DNA of 64,000 nt from Dechloromonas sp. UBA6271 (GTDB lineage Bacteria > Pseudomonadota > Gammaproteobacteria > Burkholderiales > Rhodocyclaceae): positions 1 through 64,000 of the forward strand of contig DJUX01000006.1 in NCBI GenBank assembly GCA_002440665.1, in the 5' to 3' direction. Below are positions 25,681-33,999 of the stretch, in pieces. A program made the position numbers and the translations under genes. Every line of letters begins with the position of its first letter. Positions within the stretch are counted from its first letter, which is position 1. Below the pieces are notes generated by a model. It was given only the letters and a program-made list of their open reading frames with translations, had not been told where the DNA came from and ran no database searches.

Positions 25681-25702
25681 TTTGTATTAACAGTAATACA
25701 AA
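25681..25702. promoter_or_regulatory. Toxin-antitoxin operator palindrome
   Basis: TTTGTATTA-ACAG-TAATACAAA: perfect 9-bp arms and a 4-nt spacer, just upstream of the ribbon-helix-helix antitoxin. Its placement fits autorepression by the antitoxin-toxin complex. Confidence 0.65.
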
Positions 25703-25915
25703 GGTGCGTGCGGTGCAAGCGGCGGCTTAGAGGGCGCTCTCCCACACCAAAGGGATGAGGCATTTCCTGTGTTCTTTCGGTTGAAGAACAACCCGAGTTA
25801 CTGCGGTCGACCGGAAAAACTGGTAATCACTTTGACCTCTTTCACCCTTAGGCATTTCCGCTTTCGTGTAGGCGCCGCGTGCTGCCACCCGGTTTTCGGC
25901 CACCATGACCCGCCG

Positions 25916-26173
25916 TCAGCCACCGCTCAGCGCCTGGACGATGATCAGTTCGTCGCGCGGGTCGAGCGGGTGAGCGAGATCGACGACCTGCACGCCATCG
26001 ACGAAAATGCGGATATGGCGCCGTATCCGGTTCTGCTCGTCGATCATCCGGAATCTGATGCCGGGGTAGCGTCGGTCCAGATCGGCGAGGGCGGCGGCGA
26101 GCGTGCTGCCGTCGGCCTCGGCCTTGCTGCCCCCGGTGTAGGAGTGCAGCGCACTGGGGATCAGCACCTTCAT
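25916..26173 (-). CDS. MoaD/ThiS-like ubiquitin-fold protein
   Basis: An 85-residue beta-grasp protein, MKVLIPSALHSYTGGSK to LIIVQALSGG. The C-terminal GG is the diagnostic tail that an E1-like enzyme adenylates and converts to a thiocarboxylate in MoaD/ThiS sulfur carriers. No moa or thi genes are near. It lies 13 bp downstream of a BNR-repeat protein gene, in an apparent two-gene operon, suggesting a dedicated function different from molybdopterin synthesis. Confidence 0.82.
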   Translation of the reverse strand: MKVLIPSALHSYTGGSKAEADGSTLAAALADLDRRYPGIRFRMIDEQNRIRRHIRIFVDGVQVVDLAHPLDPRDELIIVQALSGG

Positions 26174-26186
26174 CGTGATCCCTGCG

Positions 26187-27353
26187 CTAGGCCACTTCTG
26201 CGGTTTCCACCGCATAGATCTCCGGCAGGTGCCGGGCGATGCATTCCCATTGCCGGCCTTCGTCGCGGCTTGCCCAGAGTTCGCCGCTGGTGGTGCCGAA
26301 GTAGAGGCCGATGGGGTCGTTCCGGTCGGCCGCCATTGCCTGGCGCTTGACGGTCCACCAGGCCTGGCTGGCCGGCAGGCCGGCGTCGAGCCGTTGCCAG
26401 GTCTCGCCGCCGTTGCGCGTCGCATAGACCGCCGGCTTGCCGTCCGGGCTGGTGCGCGGCCAGACGCTGGTGCCGTCCATCGGGAAGACCCAGGCGGTGT
26501 CGGCGTCGCGCGGGTGGATCACCATTGGGAAACCGATGTCGCCGACCGCTGCCGGCATGTTGCGGCCGATGCGCTGCCAGCGCCTGGCTGGCCGGTCGAG
26601 CCGGTAGATGCCGCAGTGGTTCTGCTGGTACAGGCGATCCGGATTGCTCGGGCACAGCCGGACGCAGTGCGGGTCGTGAAAGGTGATTTCTGCCGGATCG
26701 AAGCCTTCGACCACTTCGAGACCGTCTACCAGCGGCGTGAAGCTGTGGCCACCGTCCAGGGATTCATGAACGCCGCCGCCCGACATCGCCAGATAGAGGT
26801 GCGCGGCATCGCGCGGATCGACGATGATCGAATGCATTTTCGGTCCGTCCGGCGTGCCGTCCTGCACCGTGCCCATCCATTGCCGGTATTGCGGGTCGTC
26901 GTTGATGCACGAGAATGGCGCCCAGTTGACGCCGCCGTCCTCGGAGCGGAACAGCCCTTGCGGCGAGGTGCCGGCATACCAGACATCGGGCTCGTCGGCA
27001 TGGCCCGGTGTCAGCCAGAAAGTGTGATCGACGGCGCGCCCGTTTCCGTCGGCAGACGCCGCGAAGGCCGGCGGCCGGCCGGCTTCCTTCCAGGTTCGCC
27101 CGAAATCAGTCGAGCGGAAGACGGTCGGCCCGAGATGGCCGGTCTTCGCCGCCGCCAGCAGGGTCCGGCCATCGCGCGGATCGAGCACCAGTTGGTTGAT
27201 GATGTGGCCGAGAAAATGCGGCCCGTCGGTGCGCCAGGTCTGACGTGCCTGGTCGGCGTAATAGAACCACGCACCCTTGCGCGTGGCGACCAGCAACAGG
27301 GTCTGGCGCGCGCCTGGTTTTTGCACGGCCGGTTTTTCGGTATTGGATGCCAT
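26187..27353 (-). CDS. BNR/sialidase-like beta-propeller protein
   Basis: A 388-residue protein with an excellent ribosome site (AAGGAGG) before ATG 27353. Repeated Asp-box-like motifs are seen: RSTDFGRTW, RSEDGGVNW, ESLDGGHSF, TRNGGETW and SRDEGRQW, spaced as blades of a propeller. There is no signal peptide, so it looks cytoplasmic, unlike secreted sialidases. Enzyme activity cannot be claimed. Coupling with the MoaD-like gene is the main clue to function. Confidence 0.8.
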   Translation of the reverse strand: MASNTEKPAVQKPGARQTLLLVATRKGAWFYYADQARQTWRTDGPHFLGHIINQLVLDPRDGRTLLAAAKTGHLGPTVFRSTDFGRTWKEAGRPPAFAASADGNGRAVDHTFWLTPGHADEPDVWYAGTSPQGLFRSEDGGVNWAPFSCINDDPQYRQWMGTVQDGTPDGPKMHSIIVDPRDAAHLYLAMSGGGVHESLDGGHSFTPLVDGLEVVEGFDPAEITFHDPHCVRLCPSNPDRLYQQNHCGIYRLDRPARRWQRIGRNMPAAVGDIGFPMVIHPRDADTAWVFPMDGTSVWPRTSPDGKPAVYATRNGGETWQRLDAGLPASQAWWTVKRQAMAADRNDPIGLYFGTTSGELWASRDEGRQWECIARHLPEIYAVETAEVA

Positions 27354-27483
27354 GACTTCCTCCTTTTCGATCGGCCATCGGTGCCGGCGCTTGCATGCCT
27401 CCAGCAAGTTGACGACGCAGAAATGTATGGCTTCGATCATGTAACGGCCGGCAAGTTGCACCAGCCGGGTGCGGCTTTTCAGT

Positions 27484-28836
27484 TTAAGCGCCGATGCCGC
27501 GGGCGGTGTCGAGTGCCCAGTGGATGGCTGCGCCAAGGTGCTCGATTTCCTCGTCGCTGACAATGTAGGGCGGCATCAGGTAGACCGTGTTGCCGATCGG
27601 CCGGATCAGGGCTTCGCGTTCCAGCGCGGCGCGATAGAACTTGCGGGAGAAATGCGGGTCGTCGGTTTTAACGTCGAAGGCGGCGATCATGCCGCGCTGG
27701 CGCAAGTGCTTTACTTGCGGGTGGTTGGCCAGCGGGGCGAGGGCGGTGCTGATTTTTGTCGCTTTTTGGCGGTTGACCGCAACCACGTCGTCCTGCTCGA
27801 AGATATCCAGCGTCGCCAGCGCGGCGCGGCAGGCGAGCGGATTGCCGGTGTAGGAATGCGAGTGCAGGAAGGCGCGGGCCACCGAATCGTCGAGAAAGGC
27901 TTCGTAGATGGTGTCGCTGCAGAGGACGACGGAGAGCGGCAGGTAGCCACCGGAGATGCCCTTGGACAGGCACATCAGGTCGGGCCGGGTTTCCGCTTGT
28001 TCGTGGGCGAAAAAGGTGCCGGTACGGCCGCAGCCGACCGCGATTTCGTCGCAGATCAGATGTACCTCGAAGCGGTCGCACAGGGCGCGGGCGAGGCGCA
28101 GGTATTCCGGGTCGTACATCGCCATGCCGGCGGCACCTTGCACCAGCGGTTCGACGATCAGGGCGGCGATGTTTTCGCCGTGTTGTTCGAGGTGTTTTTC
28201 CAGCGCGGCAGCGGCGCGGCGGGCGACATCGGCCGGCGTTTCGCCGGCTTCGGCCAAGCGGAAGTCGGGCGAGGGGACAACCGTCGCGGCGCGCACCAGC
28301 GGCGCGTAGGCATCCTTGAACAGCGCGACATCGGTGACGGCCAGCGCGCCGACCGTTTCGCCGTGGTAGCTGCCGGTCAGACAGAGAAATTCAGCCTTCT
28401 CGGGCCGACCGACGTTGCGCCAGTAATGGAAGCTCATCTTCAGCGCGATCTCGGTGGCCGAGGCGCCGTCCGAGGCGTAGAAAGCGTGGCCGAGCGCGCC
28501 GCCGGTCAGGGCCGACAAGCGCTCGGAAAGCTCGACCACCGGCTGGTGCGTGAAGCCGGCCAGCATGACGTGTTCGAGCGTTTCGAGTTGCTCACGCAGC
28601 GCCGCGTTGATGCGCGGATTGGCGTGGCCGAACAGGTTGGTCCACCACGAGCTGATGCCGTCGAGGTAGCGCTTGCCGTCGAAGTCGTAGAGCCAGGCGC
28701 CGCTGCCGCGGGCGATCGGAACCAGCGGCAGGTGGGCGGGGCCTGCGTCGGCGTGGTGCCGCATCTGCGTGCACGGGTGCCAGACGGCGGCCTGGCTACG
28801 CGCCAGCCAGTCCTCGTTCGCCGACCGCGTTTTCAC
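27484..28836 (-). CDS. bioA: Adenosylmethionine-8-amino-7-oxononanoate aminotransferase
   Basis: PLP enzyme transferring an amino group from SAM to make DAPA in biotin synthesis. 450 residues from a GTG at 28836, which follows the DUF2863 stop by one base (TGACGTG). WHPCTQM, GISSWWTNLFGHANPRIN, GSYHGETVGAL, DEIAVGCGRTG and the lysine region LSKGISGGYLPL are family motifs. No ATG suits the conserved N-terminus. It is separated from bioFHCD by about 3.7 kb. Confidence 0.93.
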   Translation of the reverse strand: MKTRSANEDWLARSQAAVWHPCTQMRHHADAGPAHLPLVPIARGSGAWLYDFDGKRYLDGISSWWTNLFGHANPRINAALREQLETLEHVMLAGFTHQPVVELSERLSALTGGALGHAFYASDGASATEIALKMSFHYWRNVGRPEKAEFLCLTGSYHGETVGALAVTDVALFKDAYAPLVRAATVVPSPDFRLAEAGETPADVARRAAAALEKHLEQHGENIAALIVEPLVQGAAGMAMYDPEYLRLARALCDRFEVHLICDEIAVGCGRTGTFFAHEQAETRPDLMCLSKGISGGYLPLSVVLCSDTIYEAFLDDSVARAFLHSHSYTGNPLACRAALATLDIFEQDDVVAVNRQKATKISTALAPLANHPQVKHLRQRGMIAAFDVKTDDPHFSRKFYRAALEREALIRPIGNTVYLMPPYIVSDEEIEHLGAAIHWALDTARGIGA

Positions 28837-28837
28837 G

Positions 28838-30010
28838 TCAATGCAGGGCTTGCGAGTTGGCGGCGGCCTGTTCCGGCATTTCGGCGTGCACCAGTTCGGC
28901 TTCGGCGTTGGGGTAGAGCGGGGCGCCGCAGTCGTCGCAGAATTCCATCGGGAAGTGATGGTCGAGGAAGACCACGTCCTTGACCCCGGCTTCGCGCAGC
29001 ACGCTTTCGATTTCGCTGGCCGCGTCGGTGGCTTCGTCCTCGGCGCCGAGCAGCGGCCAGACGATGCCGTGGTAGGTCTCGTCCTTGTCCTTGGGGCCGA
29101 GGCCGACACGGTATTCCTCCATGCGGCGGTCGTAGCAGGGGCCGACGACGGCGCGGATATCGGCCGGCATCAGGCTCAGCATGGTCTGCAGGAAGGCGAC
29201 CGAGGCCTTCAGCGAATACGGGCGGGAGAGGCGGTCGGCATTGCGGCAGCTGGCGTGGTAGGCGTCCGGCAGCAGCGGCTGCCAGGCGCAGCCGGTGAGC
29301 AGCGGTTCGAGATTCGGGCTGCCCTGCTTGATCCATTCCTTGAGCGCGGTTTCCTTGTTGCCGTCCTTCTCGTTCCAGCGGAACAGCGGCTTGCCGCGTG
29401 GCACGGCGATGCTGCCGACGAGATAACGGACATCGGAGAGGAAACGGTTGGTTTCGGCCATGCCGGCGGTGTCGACCGCAAGATGCTGGCCGGCCAGCGT
29501 CGCCTGGCCCAGCGCCTGCGTCAGCTGCCAAGTGTCGCAGAAGCTGCGCGGCAGCTGGTCGGGGCTGAACAGGAAATCGGCCAGCGCGACGCGGGTATCG
29601 GCGCCGAAGATGTGGGCGCCGAGATGGACGGCGAGCGCCTCGACCGTGCTTTTCGGCAAGGGGCTGGCGGGGATGGAGAAGCGCGACCAGGCGAGGATGG
29701 GTGCGGCGAACAGCTGGATGTCGAATTCCTGGCCATGAACCTCCATGCGGTTGGTTTCAGCTCGCGATTCGACCATGTCGGCCAGCTCGTCGTGGGCGCG
29801 CGGGTTGGCTTCGAACAGGCGGTCGAGCGCGGTGTTGATGTCGTCTTCGGCGCCGTTCTTGAGCAGGCTGTCGACGGTTTCGGCAAGCTGGGTTTCCCAG
29901 TAGCTGTCTTCCAGTTTGCCGCCGGATTCGGAAAGGCCGGTGGCCAGACGCTGGAGTTCAGCAGCATCGCGGGAAAGGCGGTCGCGCGCGCCGAAGCGGG
30001 TTCGTTTCAT
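28838..30010 (-). CDS. DUF2863 protein of unknown function
   Basis: A 390-residue protein of a family largely limited to betaproteobacteria. No enzyme motif is evident; near the C-terminus FCDDCGAPLYPN resembles a small metal-binding ribbon. It is divergent from yaaA with a palindrome between, and immediately precedes bioA, so the two are probably one transcript. Function is not known. Confidence 0.82.
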   Translation of the reverse strand: MKRTRFGARDRLSRDAAELQRLATGLSESGGKLEDSYWETQLAETVDSLLKNGAEDDINTALDRLFEANPRAHDELADMVESRAETNRMEVHGQEFDIQLFAAPILAWSRFSIPASPLPKSTVEALAVHLGAHIFGADTRVALADFLFSPDQLPRSFCDTWQLTQALGQATLAGQHLAVDTAGMAETNRFLSDVRYLVGSIAVPRGKPLFRWNEKDGNKETALKEWIKQGSPNLEPLLTGCAWQPLLPDAYHASCRNADRLSRPYSLKASVAFLQTMLSLMPADIRAVVGPCYDRRMEEYRVGLGPKDKDETYHGIVWPLLGAEDEATDAASEIESVLREAGVKDVVFLDHHFPMEFCDDCGAPLYPNAEAELVHAEMPEQAAANSQALH

Positions 30011-30035
30011 GGGTGTTCCAGAAAATACAAAGACA

Positions 30036-30059
30036 GGATTTTACCAGCCGGTAAAATCC
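30036..30059. promoter_or_regulatory. Perfect palindrome between DUF2863 and yaaA
   Basis: GGATTTTACC-AGCC-GGTAAAATCC, 10-bp perfect arms with a 4-nt spacer, in the 89-bp divergent promoter. yaaA is an oxidative-stress gene elsewhere, so this may be an operator; the binding protein is unknown. Confidence 0.5.
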
Positions 30060-30099
30060 AGCGTATCGCAATGCACAAAATTCACCGAAGGTTGTTCCC

Positions 30100-30870
30100 A
30101 TGCTGATCTTTCTTTCCCCGGCAAAATCGCTCGATTTCAAGACACCGCCGCATGTCGTGACCAATACGCAACCGGCTTTCCTGAAGCAGTCGCAAACGCT
30201 GATCCGGCAGTTGCGTAAGCTGTCGCCGGCCGACATCGCCAACCTGATGGACCTTTCCGACCCGCTGGCGCTGCTCAATTTCAACCGCTACGCCGACTGG
30301 CACCTGCCATTTACGCCGGAGAACGCCAAGCAAGCAGCGCTGGCTTTCGATGGCGATGTGTACGATGGCCTGAGCGCGAAGACGCTGTCCGCCGACGACC
30401 TCGATTTCGCCCAGCAGCAGGTGCGCATCCTGTCCGGCCTCTACGGCATCCTGAAACCGCTCGACCTGATGCAGCCTTACCGGCTGGAAATGGGCACCCG
30501 ATTCGCCAACAAGGGCGGCAAGAATCTTTACGAATTCTGGGGCGAGCGCCTGCTCAAGGCGATCAATGCCGAACTGGCCGGGATGCCAAGGCCTGTTGCG
30601 GTCAACCTCGCCTCCGAGGAGTATTTCAAGGCGGCAGTCGGGCGCAAGATCAAGGGCGAAGTGATCCAGCCGGTATTCGAGGACTGGAAGAACGGGCAAT
30701 ACAAGATCATCAGCTTCTACGCCAAGCGCGCGCGCGGGCTGATGACGCGCTTCGCCGTGGTCAACCGGCTGAGCGAGCCGGAAGGGCTCAAGGATTTCGA
30801 CTACGACGGCTATGCCTTCGCGCCGGAAGCATCGGACGACGCGACCTGGGTGTTCCGGCGGCGGCAGTGA
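30100..30870 (+). CDS. yaaA: Peroxide stress protein YaaA
   Basis: A 256-residue UPF0246/YaaA protein. MLIFLSPAKSLDF at the N-terminus, SGLYGILKPLDLMQPYRLEMG in the middle (landmark GLYGILKPLD) and VNLASEEYFKA are characteristic. In E. coli it limits free iron and DNA damage during peroxide stress and binds DNA. It is one base from eutB, so it may share a transcript. Confidence 0.93.
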   Translation: MLIFLSPAKSLDFKTPPHVVTNTQPAFLKQSQTLIRQLRKLSPADIANLMDLSDPLALLNFNRYADWHLPFTPENAKQAALAFDGDVYDGLSAKTLSADDLDFAQQQVRILSGLYGILKPLDLMQPYRLEMGTRFANKGGKNLYEFWGERLLKAINAELAGMPRPVAVNLASEEYFKAAVGRKIKGEVIQPVFEDWKNGQYKIISFYAKRARGLMTRFAVVNRLSEPEGLKDFDYDGYAFAPEASDDATWVFRRRQ

Positions 30871-30871
30871 G

Positions 30872-32260
30872 ATGACTTACAGCGCCGTCGTCGGCACCCG
30901 CTGCTACCGCTTCGCCGACCTCAAGGAGGTGTTGGCGAAAGCCGGTCCGGCGCGTTCCGGCGATGCGCTGGCCGGCCTCATCGCGGAAAGCGCGGGCGAA
31001 CGCATGGCGGCGCGCCTGGTTCTGGCCGATCTGCCCTTGCGCCGATTTCTCGACGAAGCGCTGATCCCCTACGAAACCGACGAAGTCACGCGCCTGATTG
31101 TCGACGGCCACGACGCTGTCGCTTTTGCGCTGCTGGCGTCGCTGACCGTCGGCGAATTCCGCGAATGGCTGCTTGCCGAGACCACCGATGAGGTTCAACT
31201 GGCAGCCGTCGCCCCCGGCATCACGCCGGAAATGGCGGCGGCGGTGAGCAAGCTGATGCGCAATCAGGACTTGATCGCCGTCGCCCGCAAATGCCGGGTG
31301 GTCACCGCCTTCCGCGACACCATCGGCCTGCCGGGGCGGCTGGCGGTGCGCCTGCAGCCGAATCACCCGACCGACGACGCGAGCGGCATTGCCGCCTCGA
31401 TGCTCGACGGTCTGATGTACGGCGTCGGCGACGCCGTCATCGGCATCAACCCGGCCTCGGACAGCATGGCTGCGCTGATGAAGCTGTGGCGGATGCTCGA
31501 CGACTTGATCGGGCGTTTCGCCATCCCTACACAGTCCTGCGTCCTGACCCATGTCAGCAGCCAGATCCGCGCCATCGAAATGGGTGCGCCGGTCGATCTG
31601 GTCTTCCAGTCGGTGGCCGGCACCGAGGCTGCCAATACCGGCTTCGGCATCGATCTCGCCATGCTGCGGGAAGCGCGCGAGGCGGCGCTGTCATTGAAGC
31701 GTGGGACGGTCGGCGACAACGTGATGTATTTCGAAACCGGGCAGGGCAGCGCCCTGTCGGCCGACGCCCACCACGGCGTCGACCAGCAGACCTGCGAGGC
31801 ACGGGCCTACGCCGTCGCCCGCCATTTCAAGCCGCTGCTGGTCAATACCGTGGTCGGCTTCATCGGCCCGGAATATCTCTACGACGGCAAGCAGATCATC
31901 CGTGCCGGGCTGGAGGACCATTTCTGCGGCAAGCTGCTCGGGCTGCCGATGGGCTGCGACATCTGCTACACCAACCACGCCGAGGCTGACCAGGACGACA
32001 TGGACAACCTGCTGGTGCTGCTGGGTACGGCGGGGGTCAATTTCATCATGGGCGTGCCCGGCGCCGACGACATCATGCTCAACTACCAGAGCACATCCTT
32101 CCACGACCAGCTTTTCGTGCGGCAAGTGCTCGGCTTGCAACGGGCGCCCGAATTCGAAGCCTGGCTGCAGGCCATGGGTCTGACCGATCAGGGTGGCCGT
32201 TTGCTTCCCGCCCGCTCGGATCACCGCCTGTTGAGTGATCTTACTCGGGGCATTTCATGA
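30872..32260 (+). CDS. eutB: Ethanolamine ammonia-lyase large subunit
   Basis: Adenosylcobalamin-dependent conversion of ethanolamine to acetaldehyde and ammonia. 462 residues from ATG 30872. GDAVIGINPASDSMAAL, LTHVSSQIRAIE and FETGQGSALSADAHHG are EutB motifs, and GCDICYTNHAEADQDD lies near the C-terminus. It overlaps eutC by 4 bp. No EutA reactivase or microcompartment shell genes are nearby, so catabolism would take place free in the cytoplasm. Confidence 0.94.
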   Translation: MTYSAVVGTRCYRFADLKEVLAKAGPARSGDALAGLIAESAGERMAARLVLADLPLRRFLDEALIPYETDEVTRLIVDGHDAVAFALLASLTVGEFREWLLAETTDEVQLAAVAPGITPEMAAAVSKLMRNQDLIAVARKCRVVTAFRDTIGLPGRLAVRLQPNHPTDDASGIAASMLDGLMYGVGDAVIGINPASDSMAALMKLWRMLDDLIGRFAIPTQSCVLTHVSSQIRAIEMGAPVDLVFQSVAGTEAANTGFGIDLAMLREAREAALSLKRGTVGDNVMYFETGQGSALSADAHHGVDQQTCEARAYAVARHFKPLLVNTVVGFIGPEYLYDGKQIIRAGLEDHFCGKLLGLPMGCDICYTNHAEADQDDMDNLLVLLGTAGVNFIMGVPGADDIMLNYQSTSFHDQLFVRQVLGLQRAPEFEAWLQAMGLTDQGGRLLPARSDHRLLSDLTRGIS

Positions 32261-33042
32261 GCACCTCGATCAAGCCCGATCCCTGGCAGCACCTGGCCGC
32301 ACTGACAGCGGCCCGCATCGCGCTTGGGCGTAGTGGTTCCAGTCTGCCGACCCGCGCTGTCCTGGATTTCGACATCGCGCATGCACTCGCTCGTGATGCC
32401 GTTCATCAGCCGCTTGACGTCGGCGACCTGACGGCGCGCTGCCGCGAACAGTTTGCTCTGGATGTCATCGTCGTGCACAGCCAGGCCGGTGACCGCCTGA
32501 TCTACCTGCAACGTCCCGATCTTGGCCGGCGGCTGGACCAGGCCGGTGTCGCCGAATTGGACAAGCGGTCCGGACCGGTCGACCTCGCCATAGTCATTGC
32601 CGATGGCCTCTCTGCCACCGCCGTGCAAGCGCACGCCCTGTCGCTTGTGCAGGCGCTGCTGCCTTTGCTCGACGATTTGCAGGTGGCGCCGCTGGTCATT
32701 GCCGAACAGGGGCGAGTGGCACTGGGCGACGAGATCGGTGTGCTGCTGAAGGCGAGCCTGGTATTGGTCGTGCTCGGCGAGCGCCCCGGCCTGTCATCGC
32801 CGGACAGCCTCGGGGCCTATCTGACTTTCGCGCCGCAGCTGGGGCGGCTGGATGCCGAGCGCAACTGCGTTTCCAATATCCGTGACGATGGCCTGTCGCC
32901 GGTAGTCGCTGCCCGCAAGTTGGCCTGGCTTGTCCGTGCGGCGCTGGCTTGCCGGCTGACTGGCGTGGGTCTCAAGGACGAAAGTGGTGAGGCGCCGCCG
33001 TTGATGGCGGTCGTCAGTCGACTGCCAGGGGCGAACGAGTGA
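32257..33042 (+). CDS. eutC: Ethanolamine ammonia-lyase small subunit
   Basis: The 261-residue partner of EutB that completes the B12 site. ALDVIVVHSQAGDRLIYLQRPDLGRR (landmark LQRPDLGRRL) and RNCVSNIRDDGLSP are conserved. The 3' end overlaps by 29 bp with a small hypothetical gene on the other strand. Confidence 0.92.
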   Translation: MSTSIKPDPWQHLAALTAARIALGRSGSSLPTRAVLDFDIAHALARDAVHQPLDVGDLTARCREQFALDVIVVHSQAGDRLIYLQRPDLGRRLDQAGVAELDKRSGPVDLAIVIADGLSATAVQAHALSLVQALLPLLDDLQVAPLVIAEQGRVALGDEIGVLLKASLVLVVLGERPGLSSPDSLGAYLTFAPQLGRLDAERNCVSNIRDDGLSPVVAARKLAWLVRAALACRLTGVGLKDESGEAPPLMAVVSRLPGANE

Positions 33043-33442
33043 AATCGGCTGCACGAGCGGGAACGCGCGCCCGCATGAGTCCCGGGTCGAAGGCGCTGAA
33101 TTCGGATTTGGGTGGGTCGGCGAGCGCCCTGTCGTTCGCGCTGAGGTGCTCCTGCAGCGTTCTCCACTGGTCACGGAAAGACCTGCTCGGGCCGATTCTC
33201 GCCAGCAGATAGTTTGAGCCGGCTTTCGTTTCGATGACGTGAAATCCATTCACTGCATGGGCGCCGACGATTAGGCTCGTACGGATGTGGCTGCCGTCCC
33301 GAGCGGACTGGTGTCCGTAAATGGTACCCGTGGCCACAATGCCGATCGTCGTATTGAAAAGGACGCCGTGAATCTGCAATGTCGGCGACGCGTCGGAGAT
33401 GTGCTTGGCTTGTGCGAGGAAGTATTCGATTGACTGGTTCAT
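33014..33442 (-). CDS. Hypothetical protein overlapping eutC
   Basis: A possible 142-residue protein beginning MNQSIEYFLAQAKHIS. A central stretch (IHGVLFNTTIGIVATG, TSLIVGAHAVNGFHVIE) looks like beta-sheet. No family, signal peptide or membrane helix was recognised, and the start lacks a clear ribosome site (an ATG at 33463 is also in frame). The C-terminal codons overlap eutC antisense. It may be real, as composition looks coding and nothing else occupies 33043-33440. Confidence 0.45.
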   Translation of the reverse strand: MNQSIEYFLAQAKHISDASPTLQIHGVLFNTTIGIVATGTIYGHQSARDGSHIRTSLIVGAHAVNGFHVIETKAGSNYLLARIGPSRSFRDQWRTLQEHLSANDRALADPPKSEFSAFDPGLMRARVPARAADFTRSPLAVD

Positions 33443-33573
33443 GGCTGGATGCCCGACGGTCATTTTTGATGGCTCAAGTGTGCTCGAAAGCAACTGCGCT
33501 GACTGTTAACGATTTCACGAATTGCAGTGAATTGCTTGAGCGGGATTCCAGCCGCGGCAGGCGGTGCGGGGTG

Positions 33574-33993
33574 TCAGGTCTCAATCAGGGCCGATGCCTG
33601 GGCGGGCTTGAGAATCTGAAATTCCAGCTTCGTTCTGCCGCACAGTTTCAGCAGCACCTTGTCCTTGCTGACCAGCAGGTCGGCGCCGCAGCGGGCGGCG
33701 AGTTCGAGGAACATCTGGTCGTCGCGGTCCTTACAGCGCGGTAGGGGTGGCGCTTCGCCCGCGTCGACCAACTGCACGAGACTGGAATAGCGCTGGTAGC
33801 GGTCGACCGCCATTTCGGGCGTTAATTTGAGCTGCGGGTAGGCAAGCACCCGCTGCAGTTCGTCCAGCGTGCGCTGGTCGGCAAGGCATTCGATCCGCCC
33901 GCCCTCCAGCGCTTCCATGATCGGCACGGCATCGACGTTGCCCCAATGGAAGAGGTCGAGGACCACATTGGTGTCGAGGACCAGACGCAGCAT
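33574..33993 (-). CDS. PIN-domain putative toxin (PIN_3 type)
   Basis: A 139-residue PIN nuclease of the class annotated as putative toxin-antitoxin toxin. LRLVLDTNVVLDLFHW and DRDDQMFLELAARCGADLLVSKD carry the acidic residues. No antitoxin gene is beside it; it starts 6 bp after the ABC-F gene, so it may have been captured downstream of it or have a role outside toxin-antitoxin biology. Confidence 0.82.
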   Translation of the reverse strand: MLRLVLDTNVVLDLFHWGNVDAVPIMEALEGGRIECLADQRTLDELQRVLAYPQLKLTPEMAVDRYQRYSSLVQLVDAGEAPPLPRCKDRDDQMFLELAARCGADLLVSKDKVLLKLCGRTKLEFQILKPAQASALIET

Positions 33994-33999
33994 GGTCGT

